NCBI RefSeq assembly: GCF_052857255.1
Contig: NC_135497.1
Span: forward strand, 346,096,299-346,160,298
Reading direction: 5' to 3'
DNA: 64,000 nucleotides
From: Amblyomma americanum
Taxonomy: Eukaryota; Arthropoda; Arachnida; Ixodida; Ixodidae
Shown here piece after piece: positions 1 to 14,410 of the stretch; within the stretch, counting starts at the first letter, position 1; each line of letters opens with the position of its first letter. The notes beneath the pieces were generated by a model. It did not search any database. It was not told the origin of the DNA and saw nothing but the letters and a program-made list of their open reading frames with translations. The position numbers were made by a program, and so were the translations under genes.

Positions 1-732
1 ATTCCCATTCGACTTATCTCTGCCACACGGAGTGTATAGGCATGCGCGGTGCAAAAACAATTCATGATCGCTGATTTTACCGCCTGGTTGTTAGAAAGGG
101 TGCTTTGAACATTTCTACTCGTCACCATACAATTTATGCGCTTCTCTTTGTCACCGGTGCGAATTATTGCCTTGTTCGAAAAATGCAGAAATATACAGGG
201 CGGTGTTCCAAGTCTAAGCAGCTTTACTTAAGGGAAAAATGACGACGACGACCAGGCGAATGCAGACTTAAAAAAATGCATGCCTCGCTCAGGGAACCCA
301 TCATTCGGGGAAATCGGTCTCGGTTGTTCGTCGAGTCAGCCAAATCATTGACCTTTAATTGCTGATCTTATCATATACGTTGTCATTGCAATCATGAAGG
401 CTGCTTTGATTACAGGCTAGTCTACTTTACAGGACTTGCCTGATATTTTAATCGAGCCATTATCTGCTTTCTTTAAGAATACCCCTTTTACAAGAATGCG
501 TCAGCGACTGAATAACTCAGGTGGACACTTGTTCACGACTGCCTATCTGCTCTGCGGCGATGCAAGCTGCTAGTGCGGTCTTGCGCCCAAACTCCACTGT
601 CACTGCTTCCAGAGACAGCGCGCGTTTCTGATATTTCTTGGCTCTGTGATGATCGCGACGTGATCGTGTCGTGGTAACACTGTCTTACAAATAAAATTGG
701 CCGACAACACGTACGCGATCTCACATGCCAAT
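1..732. other. Intergenic DNA, nothing recognised
   Basis: No open frame with recognisable protein features, no RNA gene and no clear repeat was found here. Sequence composition is unremarkable. The only nearby structure is the SINE body that begins at its right edge. Confidence 0.5.
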
Positions 733-1000
733 CAAATATCATCATCGGCGGCTGCGTTTTTATGGAGGAAAAACGCTAAGGCACCCGTGTGCTGTGCGAT
801 GTCAGCGCACGTTAAAGATCTCCAGGTGGTCGAAATTATTCCGGAGCCCTCCACTATGGCACCTCTCTTCGTTTCTTCTTTCACTCCCTCCTTTATCCTT
901 TCTCTTACGGCGCGGTTCAGGTGTCCAACGATATATGAGACAGATACTACGCCATTTCCTTTCCCCAAAACCAATTTAAAAAAAAAGTTCTGCCCACGGT
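733..1000 (+). repeat. SINE-like repeat (core plus CCCCAAAACC tail)
   Basis: This copy contains a core with the phrases ATGTCAGCGCACGTTAAAG and CCAGGTGGTCGAAATTATTC, followed by CGGAGCCCTCCACTATGG. The same core, diverged, occurs in minus orientation at about 41885-42135 and 32055-32290. After the core come a pyrimidine-rich stretch, the phrase GGCGCGGTTCAGGTGTCCAA, CCCCAAAACC and an A9 run. A partial copy of this 3' part recurs at 8046-8125. I see no clear tRNA-like head at the left end, so this is probably a 5'-truncated copy or a headless subfamily. It carries no coding capacity. Confidence 0.7.
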
Positions 1001-2889
1001 AGAAGTCACCCCAAAACTCCAACGCCTGGCTCACGCACTCACAGCTGGCCGAAGCACAGTGGGACTACGCATTCCTGAACGGGCGCCGTAACAAGCTCGT
1101 CAGACCGTGACTCATTTAAGGCGCTATCTGTGTGCTCAGTTCCGGAGTCAGGTGAGAAAAAGCAGAGAAGCGATCGATGATTATATCGAGATATTGGAAT
1201 TTTGACACGCTCTGTAAAATGGATTAGTCTGCAATCTAAAGAGCCTTTAAGATTGATATTTGAACACGAAAGTTAAGGTTAGTTCTTAGAAAATGTAAAA
1301 ATTTAAAAGCTGATCGGATAACCGTCACTGGCATCGCGTGACGACCGACTCACACGTCAAACAGTTTCATCATTTTTTAGTAAATATATATTGATGAGTG
1401 AAGTCAGCGTGTGAGACCTAAAGGGGCTGCAACAGTTTGGGAGACAAGTACATGAAGTAACGCACACGCAGCCGTTGGCGGTGATGGCGTTCGTGCCGTG
1501 TCGCTTGCTTTCGGCAGTTTCAAAAGCGTCCGTTCAGTCGCGATGCTCACTGCAAAGGAATTATCCCTGAAGCCAAGGTAAGCACGAAATATTTATGTTT
1601 TTGTGTTAACAGCTCAATTTCATTTTTGTGCACATTTATCTGCAGATATCTCTCATGCGCAGATAATCATATAATCCCGAAGCCCCTAATTTGGTGATTC
1701 AGCATTGACAGTGTCTGACCAGGCGTCGTTTCTATCGATACTGAGCCGTTGTTTCTAGGCGCCACATTATTGTTAAATATGAATGCGAAAGAATTAAGAA
1801 GCTTCGGTAAAGTGCAGGTTTTCAGGCTTTGTGCAGGCACCAAATAAGTATCGTGGTCCCCACTATGTCGAAAACTAGCCACAGACGCATTCGCTTCTAC
1901 CGCTACTTCAACGAGGAAGGAGAGACTGAACCTAAGTGGGCCGAGAGAAGTCCCATTCCGAGCGACTGACACGTAACGGGGAGTTGCGAGGCAAAAGAAA
2001 ATGCTTGGGGCTTTCGAGAGGCACAGGCTCGTCCGGAAACTTTGCAGAGGCGGCCAAGCGACTCTGCCACACTGATGAGAAGGATCGGTGAGAAGAGTCG
2101 GCGCAGCCGGCAGAAGCAGCCGGGCGCGGAAAATAGGCTGGCCCATTTGAGCCAGCTGAGGGCTGCGGACGTGATGTCATTCCGTCTTGCGAAGCGCAAA
2201 AACGAGCTGCTCCCTGAAGAAGGGACAGAGGGCACCTGCAGAACAATGAGGAGGAGATAACCTCGCTTAGGTTAAGGTGGGTTTCTAAGGCAAGGGGGTT
2301 AGTTGGACGAGGAAGACGGGGAAGCCGTAGGAGGATTCAAATCCCGGAGGACCGCCGTTTCCGCGCGACAGCCGAATATGACAGCGACGAAATGGCGGCC
2401 ACGTGGGGGAATAAAAACGAAATAGGAGGAAGGCTAAATCTGGGATGTCTGGGAGCCCCCGACTAAAAGCAAAGAAAGATGTGAAGGTCGTAGCGAGGTA
2501 AAGGCGACCACTCCCTTTCAATCTGCGAGGCGCTACATGCCAGCGCTCGAGTCACGCCATCGCTCTCTAGGCGCAGAAAATGAAGAGGAAAATAAAGCAG
2601 CCCGGCACGGACTTGCACGCTGCCGCGTCGCGTAAGCAGGGAGACGAAACGAAGGAGAGGCAAAGTGGAAGCCCTAAAGAAGACGAAAGGACCCAGAGTT
2701 CACGTACCGCGTCCACTGGTCGGGCAGCGAGGGAGCAGCCTGCCCGAGAGCCACTTCTTCGGTCCCTACCCGCCAACGTCGTAAAGCGACGCCGCCTTCT
2801 CCAGCGCCCTTCTCCCGCCGCCAGATTGGCTGCGCGAGGCCCGTACCCTCCTGGTGAGGAGACCGGCGCGTAACAGCTAGCTCTGCGCA

Positions 2890-2891
<2 letters not shown>
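1001..2891. other. Intergenic, CpG-rich toward the right
   Basis: No recognised gene. Around 1484-1577 a short ATG frame with a mitochondrial-presequence look precedes a GTAAGC donor-like site, but it stops before the donor (see findings). From about 1900 onward the DNA is GC- and CpG-rich, with many short overlapping open frames that I take to be compositional. An ATTGG (inverted CCAAT) motif lies near 2824. Confidence 0.4.

Positions 2892-2926
<35 letters not shown>
2892..2926. repeat. G35 homopolymer
   Basis: An uninterrupted run of 35 G on the plus strand inside the CpG-rich stretch. Such a run can form G-quadruplexes and is unstable in replication and in sequencing, so its exact length is uncertain. 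Confidence 0.95.
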
Positions 2927-2929
<3 letters not shown>

Positions 2930-4875
2930 GGCGCAATGGGGAAGTGAAAGCACGAATAAGCGACATTTCATCGTATGCCCCCCCCAGGACGCAATCTAAA
3001 CAATCAGCCAACGTCTGCCTGACCGTCCGCCCGCACAGACCGGCCGCTTCTGCCCGCCGACTCGCTTTCCTTGCTCGCCGGCCGGAGGGCCCTATACGTG
3101 CGGGGAACTCCCGAATACGCGGCCATATGAGGCCCGTGACACACGGGAAAGAAGCCCAAACAAAGAGCGTAGATGGCGGGATTACTGCGGGCGGATGGAG
3201 GGCTCTCGCCATAGCGTATGGCTGAGTACAGATTAAAAAGCTGTTGCAGCCAATAGGGGAAGCAATTTTCTGCCCCGTGGATCAGGACGCACCCTTTCTC
3301 TGTGTCTTATCTCCTATTTTTTTCTCGATGCGTGTCACCGTTTTTGTGAAAGTATTTGGATCGGGGAAATGGACCTCGTCTAGCCCTGAGAGCGAATTTA
3401 CCTTCTAAAATTTTGTCGCAGCTCGGAGTGTCATCAGCATTCCAGAAGAAAGGAACTATCCTCCCTTTCCTCATTTTTTTTGTTGAATGGCTTTTACAAA
3501 ATATAGATAGGGGTCGCAAAGGGCTATTGCGAGCAACTGTTCTCGTCGGCCATAGAAACAATCTAAATATATTGGAGGAAATAGACAATTCTGAGACTGT
3601 GTCTTGCAGTTCTGTTAGAGGCCTCCTAATGCAACAGCCCTTTCAACGTAACATCACATCCTGCTAGATTCGTTTATCTTTTCTGCCAAAAAAATGCAGC
3701 CAAGTGATGGGGACTATAGCAACCGAAGGTGCGTGTTAGCTCCTGGACATTGCCTTTCATACTCATGTTTCGTCCCTGTTGGAAAAGGCCGTCGTATTAG
3801 AAGCTATTGTCACGGCCTCTTATCTCATTATTTGCCCAACGTGAAGCTAGGCACTGGTCAGCTATGCATGCGTGTAGCGATTCGGGGCACTGGGCTCGAA
3901 AATCAGATTTTATGGAATGTCGTGAACTAAGAAGACGGAAAACAATCTTCGCTTAAGTCACTATAAATTTAGATCCTGAGTGTTTCAGTTTCTTATTGCT
4001 CCCAAAGAAATTGTCACCCTCTTATTCCTTACCGAAAACCCACAATGCAAAAGAGAAAGAAACGCGTTTATCGCCTACGTGGTTGAATTTGCAACTTCAA
4101 ACGTGACGTCATTAATTAGTGCGTCATGACGAGGTTTTCCGTGTTCGTAGACACCAGTGGGGTTTCTGTTTGACGCTTTCCGTGCTTTTCTGCGCATTGA
4201 GCTCTATTAGCCGTGTACAACGCGGCTCTGACATTACTGCGAAAGGAAGTCTCTCAGTGCCAAGAAACATTTGTTTTATCGCGTTCTGAGGGTACACATT
4301 TCTTTAAACACTGTAATTGCTCGTCTAATTAAGTTTCTCGTCCTAGAATCGTGATTCTCGCAGTGCGAAAGAATGTATGATGAGTCCTCACGTCTATCTA
4401 CTAGGCGTTTACAGTATTTTCTCGCTTAGCCGAGCTTTTTAGATGAAAGTTGAGTGTTTGGTTGTACTGCCAAGTAATTTATCTAGCCGTACTCAAATAA
4501 TGTTTGGTCTATAGTCCCATTAAAATAACCTGAGTGAACAAAACTCCACCACTGAATTTGATGGCACCAAGTCCTGCACCCTAACCGCCATCTTACTCTT
4601 ACCTATAGGGATCGGTATGCGGTAGCCTCGATAGTTTCTGCCATGCAGGTGGTATTGTCCACACTGCAAGATGACTGGAACTAGCTCACTACACTTTAGG
4701 CATTAACTAAGGCGCCTAACTCGTGCAGTAACCGTTTAGACGTCTCCTGCGCATGATGAATGCCCTTGATATCGCGCTCTTTTAGGTGCACTGCCACAAG
4801 CCGAACATCATGTGAGTTGTTCGTATACTTCAAACTTTTGGCTTCTGGTGCCACTGTATGAGAGAACATGTTTGC

Positions 4876-4906
<31 letters not shown>

Positions 4907-7105
4907 CGTGGTCCTTTTGTGCATTCAGCCGTAGAGCAAAGATGTTAACGAAGTGAACACTTAGAAACGTTAGCCGCGATAAAGAAATATCAATATAAAA
5001 CATCGCCAAAGCAGCACATGACAACAGAACTGCATCAAACGCGCAAGAAGTAACATGGTTCGATGAATACTTTTTCCACGCTATTGTTTTCTTTATAGAG
5101 CCGTTTGCATAGAGCATATAAAACTTAAGCATTTATAATGCTTTAAGAGGACAGCAATGAGAAAGCCAGATTTTTTTTGCCTTTTCACGTTGTCTATATT
5201 TGCGTGGCAAAACTTCCGTTCGTACGCGGCATAATAGTAATCTTGGTTTTCTCCACCAATAACCACAAGGCGACACCCCATTGACTGGGAGTGCGGAAGT
5301 GCAGTGCGCACCTTCCGCTTAGAAGCGTGCCCCATTTGTGATCAAGATAGCTTGGGAAAATTTGGAATGAGTCAAAAATTGTTTGAAATTAAATTCACTC
5401 CTGAAGAATTACGCTCGCCACAAAATTTATTGTTATGCTAGAAATTTTAGCGGAGCTAGCGATCATGAAGATCATCGTGATTGCTTAGGAGAACTAGAAT
5501 GCTGAAAGTTATATAATCCTGGGATTGCAACGCATGCCCGCTTGATAGCGGTGACTCAGATAAAAACATGATGCCGTGTTTATCAGTGGCTGCACCACTT
5601 CTGTGTGGCTCTCTTCGTATCGTTTGCTGAGCTCTAGATGTTCGCATATGAAATGGAAGCTTATAAGGGCTATGGGCTGTCTCGTTAAAGGCGCTTGCGC
5701 TCACCTGGTTAACGAAAGCAGAGAGGGCAGCTTGGGGTCGAAGTGATGACTTTGGAATATCCACCCACGAGCACTTCGCTGGCAATAGACACCTTCACGC
5801 GACTTCTTTAGCATTTGTCGGCGTGCATCGACGTAAGTCTGTAAGGTGTTTCGGAACATCGTGTATCATTTTTTTTTTGTTGGCTAGTCTACCCGAAACT
5901 TGCACTCGGTGCCCTATAAATCGCACGAGTAAGCCACGGAACCTAGACCAGCGAGAAATTAGCTTCCTGACTCCGAGAAAAGGATCTCGTGATGAAACGG
6001 CAGCGAAATAATCATTTTCACGCTGTATTTTCTCACAGACATCTTCTGAAATACGCGCAAGCTAGCTTAAGCTGATAGTAAGTTTAGAAGACAGTTAATT
6101 TATGCCACTGGCCTAATGACATATTTGGTGACTTCACACTAATAACGAGCCCGAAAACCAGGGCAGCAGTGCGGTTCTTTCAAGCCCGTCAACTTTCTGG
6201 GAGTGCTTGTAGTGCGTCTGCGCAGAACCTACGTGGTAACACGGAATATCTTGTGCTTCTGCTTACTCTTAATGCCGTTAATTACAGTTGCGCAAAATTA
6301 TAGCTAACGCATTTTTAGTTTGGTTTATTCGTAATTCATTAGTGCATTTAACTGACACACATAAATAAGAATACATCTGAACATGGAAACTGCGCTGCAG
6401 GCTCTTCCGTTATTTCTAGTGGGATTAATTATATTACAAGAACCCGACTGCAAGCGATGAGGCATTATCTAGGAATAATAAATAAATGGTGCAAGCACAA
6501 GAACAGGATTGCACTTATACAATGAAATTAATGGTGACATGCAACATATATGCACTCTAGTGCAGGAAATATTCAATGGTGTCTGAATTGCGCGACGGTT
6601 TATAGCACACGTCTCAGCCGGTCAAAGCAGCACAATACCGCAAAAGGCTTTCTGGACTGTTCGTTAATATCAAATGAATTGCGTGGAGTCAGGTTTCATA
6701 TCGGAGCATCTTTACCGCCTCCAGCCGTTGCGTAGAGGCGTTACTGTGCAAAAAAAAGAGCCCTTAATTTCACGTGTGGGTCGTTGAGCTAGGCATAATT
6801 TGTTGCCAGCACAGAATGCGATGTCGCACCAGAATTTTTCCCGAGTAAGCAGATAGTATTTTATTACGGATGCAGGAAAAAAGTGTGGCTTATCCTGTTT
6901 CTTTCTGCCGGCATAATTAAAATTACACGTCAAATCCCCAGCTAGTCGTGCCGGAAACTTGCTGAGCAAGTGTTGCCATAGCGATGATTTCTGTCTTCTT
7001 TTTCTTCATCACCTCATAAAATGAAACAGTGCAACTGATGTCGCCGTCGCCTGCTTCGTTAGGGGGCACAGCTAGAAGCGCTGGATGGAGGAGCCAGGGA
7101 AGCAA
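2927..7105. other. Intergenic DNA, no gene recognised
   Basis: All open frames here are about 110 codons or shorter, and none has recognisable motifs. The left end (2927-3230) continues the CpG-rich stretch. The only marked structure is the GT/G tract at 4877-4906. No RNA gene or element terminus was recognised. Confidence 0.45.
4877..4906. repeat. (GT)n microsatellite running into G15
   Basis: A short GT dinucleotide run passes directly into 15 consecutive G. Simple-sequence DNA only. Confidence 0.9.
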
Positions 7106-7455
7106 AAATAAATAAATAAATAAACCTGACATAAACGAATCAATAAATCAAGCAAGCAAGCTTGCAAGCAACCTAACAAGCAACCTAGCAAGCCAGCTGG
7201 CTAGCGTTAGCAAGCAAGCAAACAAGCTAGATACCAAGGAAACTAACAAGCAAGCAAGCTAGCTAGCAAACTGTCTAGCTAACAAGCAAGCAAGCTAGCA
7301 AGCAAACAAGCAAGCAGGCAACCAAGCTAGCAAGCTGGCTAGCTAACAAACAAACAAGCTAGCAAGCAGGCTAACAAGCAAGCAGTCTAACAAGCTAGCA
7401 AGCAAGCAAGCAAGCAGGCAAGCAGGCAAGCAGGCAGGCAAGCCGGTATGCAAGC
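7106..7455. repeat. AATA run and degenerate AAGC/CTAGC simple repeat
   Basis: A short (AATA)n run at about 7106-7124 leads into roughly 300 bp built from variants of AAGC, with interspersed CTAGC, AACC and AGGC units. The pattern is imperfect throughout and is typical of an old, decaying tetranucleotide array. Confidence 0.85.
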
Positions 7456-7936
7456 AGGCACCGGCCTTGCTGCAAAAGCCAACCGCTTGCAATACCTTGC
7501 TCAGTCCCCCTTTTTGCTACCTTAAAGGGAAACTGAGGAGAAATTGAATTTGGCTTGTAAAGGCCTAAAAATGAAGTTAAGGCGCCGCCATTGCCGGCCG
7601 ATTTCGATAGTTAACTGCGTGCGTCGACAAAGGTTTTTGAACGCTGATCGCAGAGACTAGGCTGCGCTACCATTTACTATACAACGGCGATTACGTAATC
7701 CTTTCCGGCGTAGACGTACCAAATTTCAATCATGTGGAGGGAATATTTTAAAGCGAAAACTTCACTACTCACTTCCGTAGCTTGTTCGGCGTGTGTTTCA
7801 TATGGCTTTGAACCGAGGAGCGGATGTGGTGGCAGTATTCCCGAATACATTCACCAAAATTTTGAGCAACCGTTCGTCGTACAGCATTCTGGGAGGTGTA
7901 ATAGCATTTCTCTTTGCATATAACTTACATGGCTAG
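7456..7936. other. Intergenic DNA, nothing recognised
   Basis: No gene, RNA or element terminus recognised between the AAGC repeat and the 58-bp tandem duplication. Confidence 0.45.
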
Positions 7937-8052
7937 CTTGCGACACGGGTTCGGGCCAGTGACATATGCACCTTCAATTGCATGCTTTCTGAGACTTGAG
8001 ACGGGGGTTCGGACCGCTGAGTTATGCACCTTCAGTTGTATGCTTTAAGGCG
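7937..8052. repeat. 58-bp tandem duplication, two diverged copies
   Basis: Two adjacent 58-bp units begin at the CTTG at 7937 and 7995. They share GGGTTCGG and ATGCACCTTCA blocks but differ at many positions, so the duplication is old. The second unit abuts the SINE tail fragment that follows. Confidence 0.7.
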
Positions 8053-8125
8053 CGGTTGATGTGTCCACCGATATGTCGAGATCTGGGAGCTACTGCGTCC
8101 TTTCCTTTACTCAAAAACCTTTCGT
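8046..8125 (+). repeat. 3' fragment of the 733-1000 SINE family
   Basis: The stretch starting GGCGCGGTT and containing GTGTCCACCGATATG, followed by TTTCCTTT and CTCAAAAACC, matches the 3' part of the repeat at about 909-975 with scattered substitutions. The core that should precede it is absent. Confidence 0.6.
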
Positions 8126-10505
8126 TTCCTCAAAACACGTGCTTTTGCATTCCTCCACGTAAGCAGACTTAAGTGCCCTCAGAATTTTTTTAATGCAATT
8201 CTCTAAGCAATGAATTCGTTTCTTTTTTGTGCCGCCTAAACATCGACCTACTCATAAAGAGCGATAGGACCGATTTTTATTAGGAACAAAAATTGAGAGT
8301 TGTTCTCAGAGCCCTTTTAATATATCCCAAGCTCCTCCATAGTTCAAACTAACGCTGCCGTACCTGAGCCGTTGACCGCAGAATGGCCGGCTCTCCGGCA
8401 GATAGGAAAGCCTTTCTGCCCCAACAAATTCGCCACAGTGGCATTTGAGCGATAAAACCTGACTCTGTTCTAGTTTCGATAGAAGCACCAGCAAGAGCCA
8501 CGCTTCGGAATATATTATGCTTGATAACCCTTCTCCGCTGTCTGGCGAATTCCCACAGGTCATAGGGGTGCATCTGAGCAGCATCCTCACAGACCTGGAG
8601 GCGATGTCCTCCCGCATACTGGGATGTGCCCTTTCTCTCAATGGGCTACAATGTGTTCCACGCTCCGGTTAATGGATCACCGGCCGTGTTCATTTGCCCC
8701 TGTATAATCGGTAGCTGCCGCGAATGACATCAGGGCTTGTACGTAGCAAGAAATTTCACTCGCGAGATCCGAAATGGAAGGTGGAGCCAAATAATTGCAA
8801 AATAATGAGGATGGAAAGAATCGCTACGATATACGGCCCTAACAGCACATTATTAGCTAGTGCCACGGCCCTTTTTGAACACTGAAAGTGCCCAGTGCGT
8901 ACTGATATCTATCAACGACTGGTGGACGCTTTAGCTGTCACCTCATGGGCCATCACGATAATCCAGCTAACGGACGCCAGCCATTCATGGAACCATCTTG
9001 TTCTCAAATGTTTACGGGCAGGTCTGCGAAACTGGCCCGCGTTTAATATGCGTATTGACGAGACGAAGGCGATAGCGAAGTGGCGGTGTTTCGTGAGAGT
9101 AAAATTTCGCGGAACGTATTTCCTGCTTTGCGTGCATCAATTAGATAAGCGCACTAGAGTTCTCAGACGTAGCAAGGCGCATCCTCTATCAAACGGTGAT
9201 AGACCGCATATGTTATGTAAGTGTCCAGATCTGAAACTGTTTTTTTTTTGTTTCAAGAGTCCCGCCACGTCAAAAGAGGCTTTGAAGCACGAAGTTTTGC
9301 TTCATCCCACTAGCATGAATAAGATCTTCTATCACAGTGCGTACTTTTGTGTAGCCCGGATATGTACCCATCAGAAAAGGGGAAAAGCAGCATGTGCCTC
9401 GTCAAGGTGTAAAATCATCTTAAATGACACGTCTGCCCCCCTTCCATATGACAAAAAGAATGACAAAATTAAAGGAGTCGTAGATTCGCAAGGCTGCACA
9501 AAAACCCGCATGCGCGACTCACTCGTTATTTCACAGTCCGATGGCACAAAGAAGAAATCATATTCACCGAGCTCATCGTAAAGGGCAATGTGGAACAAAA
9601 TGCGACAGCCTGTTACTTAGGGCCGCCCAGCTCTTAAACACACATTGATATTAATTAGATACTTAGCTGGCATAGCCCGCTCTATGTCCACTACAACTGT
9701 ACTTAGACTTGATAGTGTTTTGCAAGCATGGGGAAAAATGCGAACAGAACCTTGGTGAATGAAAGCCTTCAGAAATACGCGAAATTCTTCACGCCATAGT
9801 TTTCGCTGCTATGTAGCTCAACCGACCAAGGGTGCTTTATAAACTTAAGTATTTATTTATCACAAGTAGTTATCGGTGTAATCATAAGCAAAGTTTAAGA
9901 ATGTTCTCGCTTTTGCGTTCTCCAGAGACAATTAAACAGTGCTAAACACGGCTTGGTGGTTGTCTGCGGAGCGTAAATTAACGATTACAATTTTATTGCT
10001 TGCTCCAAACCTTTATTCTTGATTTTTCGGTCTCTAAATTGTCAGAGCATTCAGGAGGAAAGTAGTAAGTGCCGAGCAGCGCTGCGAAGACATAAAGAAA
10101 GCACTGGAGATCATCATGCAGCACCGGTGTCACCGCGCGTTTTGTGCACCACAAAAACTGTAGAAAATGACAGAATGCGTAGGACATGGACTGCACACTT
10201 TTTTTTGTAATCTATGCTGCGCACTTTTTCCGGCGATCATGAACGGTTACTTGCATTACACATTGATACTCAGGCCTGAAAATGCGAGTGAATGCTTCGA
10301 GTTCGTGTGGCTGGCACCATGGCGCTGAACATCAACAATTACCGCGAGAATTTTCAACATTTGGTACAGCCAATTGATTTCCTGTGGCCGAATTTTACCA
10401 ATAATATTCTGCAGCACGTAGGAAGAGTGGGCCATCTGTACCAACATGTTCGCGCAGCATCTCACAGCAATTTTTAGCTTTCTGGTTAACATCCCTGCCT
10501 TTCCC
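8126..10505. other. Intergenic DNA with one long uncharacterised open frame
   Basis: No recognised gene. The plus-strand frame 8895-9581 is 228 codons if a GTG start is allowed and 177 from its first ATG at 9048. It shows no domain, signal peptide or family resemblance that I can see, and I treat it as chance or decayed sequence. The remaining frames are short. Confidence 0.4.
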
Positions 10506-12381
<1,876 letters not shown>

Positions 12382-12624
12382 AATTACAAAATGAAAAAAA
12401 ATTAGGGAGGCACTTTGTTGACCTAAATTGCTGTGAAGCGAAAGCATTTTGCGCGGTGTTTGCTGCTTGTGTCACTGATGATTGGTTAAGATGTTCATTA
12501 AGTACACAATTGTTTGTGAATCATAAATTCTGGAGACACTGGAGGTCGTTTGGGAAGCAGCCGTCTGATTCGACGCCAGTCTGCAAGCACTCTCTAGCAT
12601 CCTAGACAAGGAGAACTACATGTG

Positions 12625-12800
12625 CGTTGGCAGGAAGTAGCGTAGGCGTTAGCACGCGCAGCTGTGGAGCGGAAGGATGGTGGTTCGAATCCTATCGTGC
12701 AAACAGATTTTTTTTTCTTACCGAGTTGCTGGATGTAACGGACGTCGGACAGATTCGTGGCCGCGAGTATGAGCCATTAAATGCTTTCACCTTAATATTC
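12625..12800 (+). repeat. tRNA-related SINE with internal Pol III boxes
   Basis: A box A-like stretch (TAGCGTAGGCGTTAGCAC) begins at about 12638 and a box B (GGTTCGAATCC) lies at about 12682, at tRNA-like spacing. I cannot pair an acceptor stem, so this is a SINE head and not a tRNA gene. The following section, about 12721-12800, containing CGCGAGTATGAGCCATTAAA, recurs in opposite orientation at about 26553-26640, which shows it is a dispersed family. Confidence 0.65.
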
Positions 12801-13480
12801 GCCTTCAGTTGGCGCTCAGATGGCGCAATTCGATTATGTCCTGGTAGGTATCGTAAACTGTGTTCGGTGTGACGAAAATCGGGCTAAAAAGTTTGTGTTC
12901 ACGTACAGAAAATCGTACCATCTCGCATGTCTATTCGATAGGGACGAAGCCAAAGAACAAGAATAGCGAAATTAAGAGGAAAAAGACAAGGAATTAAGAA
13001 AAAAAGTTAAGAAGTCGAGGAATGCAAAAAGACCTTGTATAAAGGCTACACGCAAAGTCTGGATGTAGAACTGCGTAGGCTGTAGCGGTTCACTGGAAGA
13101 AAACAAAGGCGGGCACGTTATAGATCGGTTTTCGCATGCGCATATGCTCACAAAGATTGGGTATGCGCCCACAGAACCAACTTCATGTGAATTCCTTGCA
13201 AGACTAATTAATGCATTACTTTGGACAGGCGTCTCACTTTGCCCTGTGCGATGTTTCATTTTGCCGTAGGGTTTAGAGCAAAATGCGACATTTTGAATTT
13301 TGCGTAATCGCAACAATTTACTGTATTTCTCTGAAGCTGACCTGTTCATACTTAGCGCGTAACCAGGACGGTAGGAAATCATTTTGTCGTATTTGTTCGT
13401 TGATACATGCGTATAATTTATAGAAGGCGATGATTTGCAAATTTGTGGTCGAGTTTTGCCCCAATCTCTCCTGGAGCCTT
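12801..13480. other. Intergenic DNA left of the palindromic MITE
   Basis: A minus-strand frame (13511 to 12972, 179 codons) starts inside the MITE terminus and covers most of this stretch. It has no recognised domain. It may be repeat-derived sequence, because its 5' end lies in a transposable element; I do not call it a gene. Confidence 0.4.
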
Positions 13481-14410
13481 TATACAGGGTGCCCCAGCTA
13501 AGTTTAGCCAAGGATTAACAATACGCCGCGGCACTCTTAGACGACGCGACCAAATGCATGTTGCTGGCTATTGTATGGAGCAACTGACCTATTTTTGTAT
13601 CGTGCTTAATTTCATAATTAGTCGAGATTAATTAACCAACTTCGCAACCATTGGAGATAGGCGAAAAAGTCCACTGAGAAACTTGTAGAACGGTCTGAGA
13701 AACGTCCGATTGAACAGTTTCTAACTTTCCATCTATTACGTATCGGCTTTTTTTTTTCGCTCTCTGCAGATTCCCGCGAAATACAAAAAATACCACGTGA
13801 CATGTCCACTTACGCGCCACGATTGCAATGCTCTCAAACGTTCCGCGTAGGAACGAACAGATCATTTAGCCCGTTGTGCTGCTGTTTAAAAAGCGCAAGC
13901 GGTAAGGACTGTGTCTGCTTGTCGCTATCAAGCGCCCCAAGCGAAGCATACCGCTAGCCTATATCGCACAGCCAGCTGCTGCGTTGCTGCCCTGTCCCCT
14001 TTTAAGCGGCAGCCCACCGGCCTCAATGATCTGTTCGTTCCTACACTGAACGTTTGAGAGCACTGCAATCGCGGCGCGCAAGGGGGAATGTGCCATGGTA
14101 TTTTTTTTGTATTTCGCGGGCGTCTGCAATGAGCGAAAAAAAGCCGATACATAATGGATGGAAAGTTAGAAACCGTTCATTTGGACGTTTCGTGGACCAT
14201 TCTACAACTTTCACCGTGGACTTTGTTCTCTATCTTCGTTGCTTGCGATGTTGGTTAATTAATCTCGACTAATTATGCAATTAAGCACCATAGAAAAATA
14301 GTGTGACTTGCTACATGCAATAGCCAGCTGCATGCGTTTGGTCACGTCGTCTTAAAGTGCCTCGGCGTATTCTGAAATCCTGGCTTAAGTTAGCTGGGAC
14401 ACTCTGTATA
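13481..14410. mobile_element. Palindromic MITE (foldback DNA transposon), 930 bp
   Basis: The left end reads TATACAGGGTGCCCCAGCTA and the right end, on the opposite strand, reads TATACAGAGTGTCCCAGCTA. Inverted similarity extends about 380 bp inward on each side. Matching blocks include the TTAATTAACCAAC phrase near 13627 and its inverse near 14254, and the A/T-rich tract near 13750 and its inverse near 14100. Both ends sit on TA, consistent with the TA target duplication of Tc1/mariner-type elements. A central section of about 150 bp separates the arms. There is no transposase frame, so mobility would have to come in trans. The arms have diverged noticeably, so the copy is not new. Confidence 0.85.

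Noticed and set aside
7106..7455. CRISPR-like array
   Set aside because: The AAGC units are contiguous simple sequence without spacers, and the window is eukaryotic.
8895..9581. 228-codon plus-strand frame
   Set aside because: The start is GTG, the first ATG leaves 177 codons, and no domain, signal or homolog was recognised; a frame of this size by chance is plausible in 64 kb.
12635..12710. Possible tRNA gene
   Set aside because: Boxes A and B are present but no acceptor stem can be paired and the sequence continues into a dispersed repeat; read as a SINE head.
12972..13511. 179-codon minus-strand frame
   Set aside because: It begins within the terminal repeat of a MITE and has no recognised domain; likely repeat-derived or chance.
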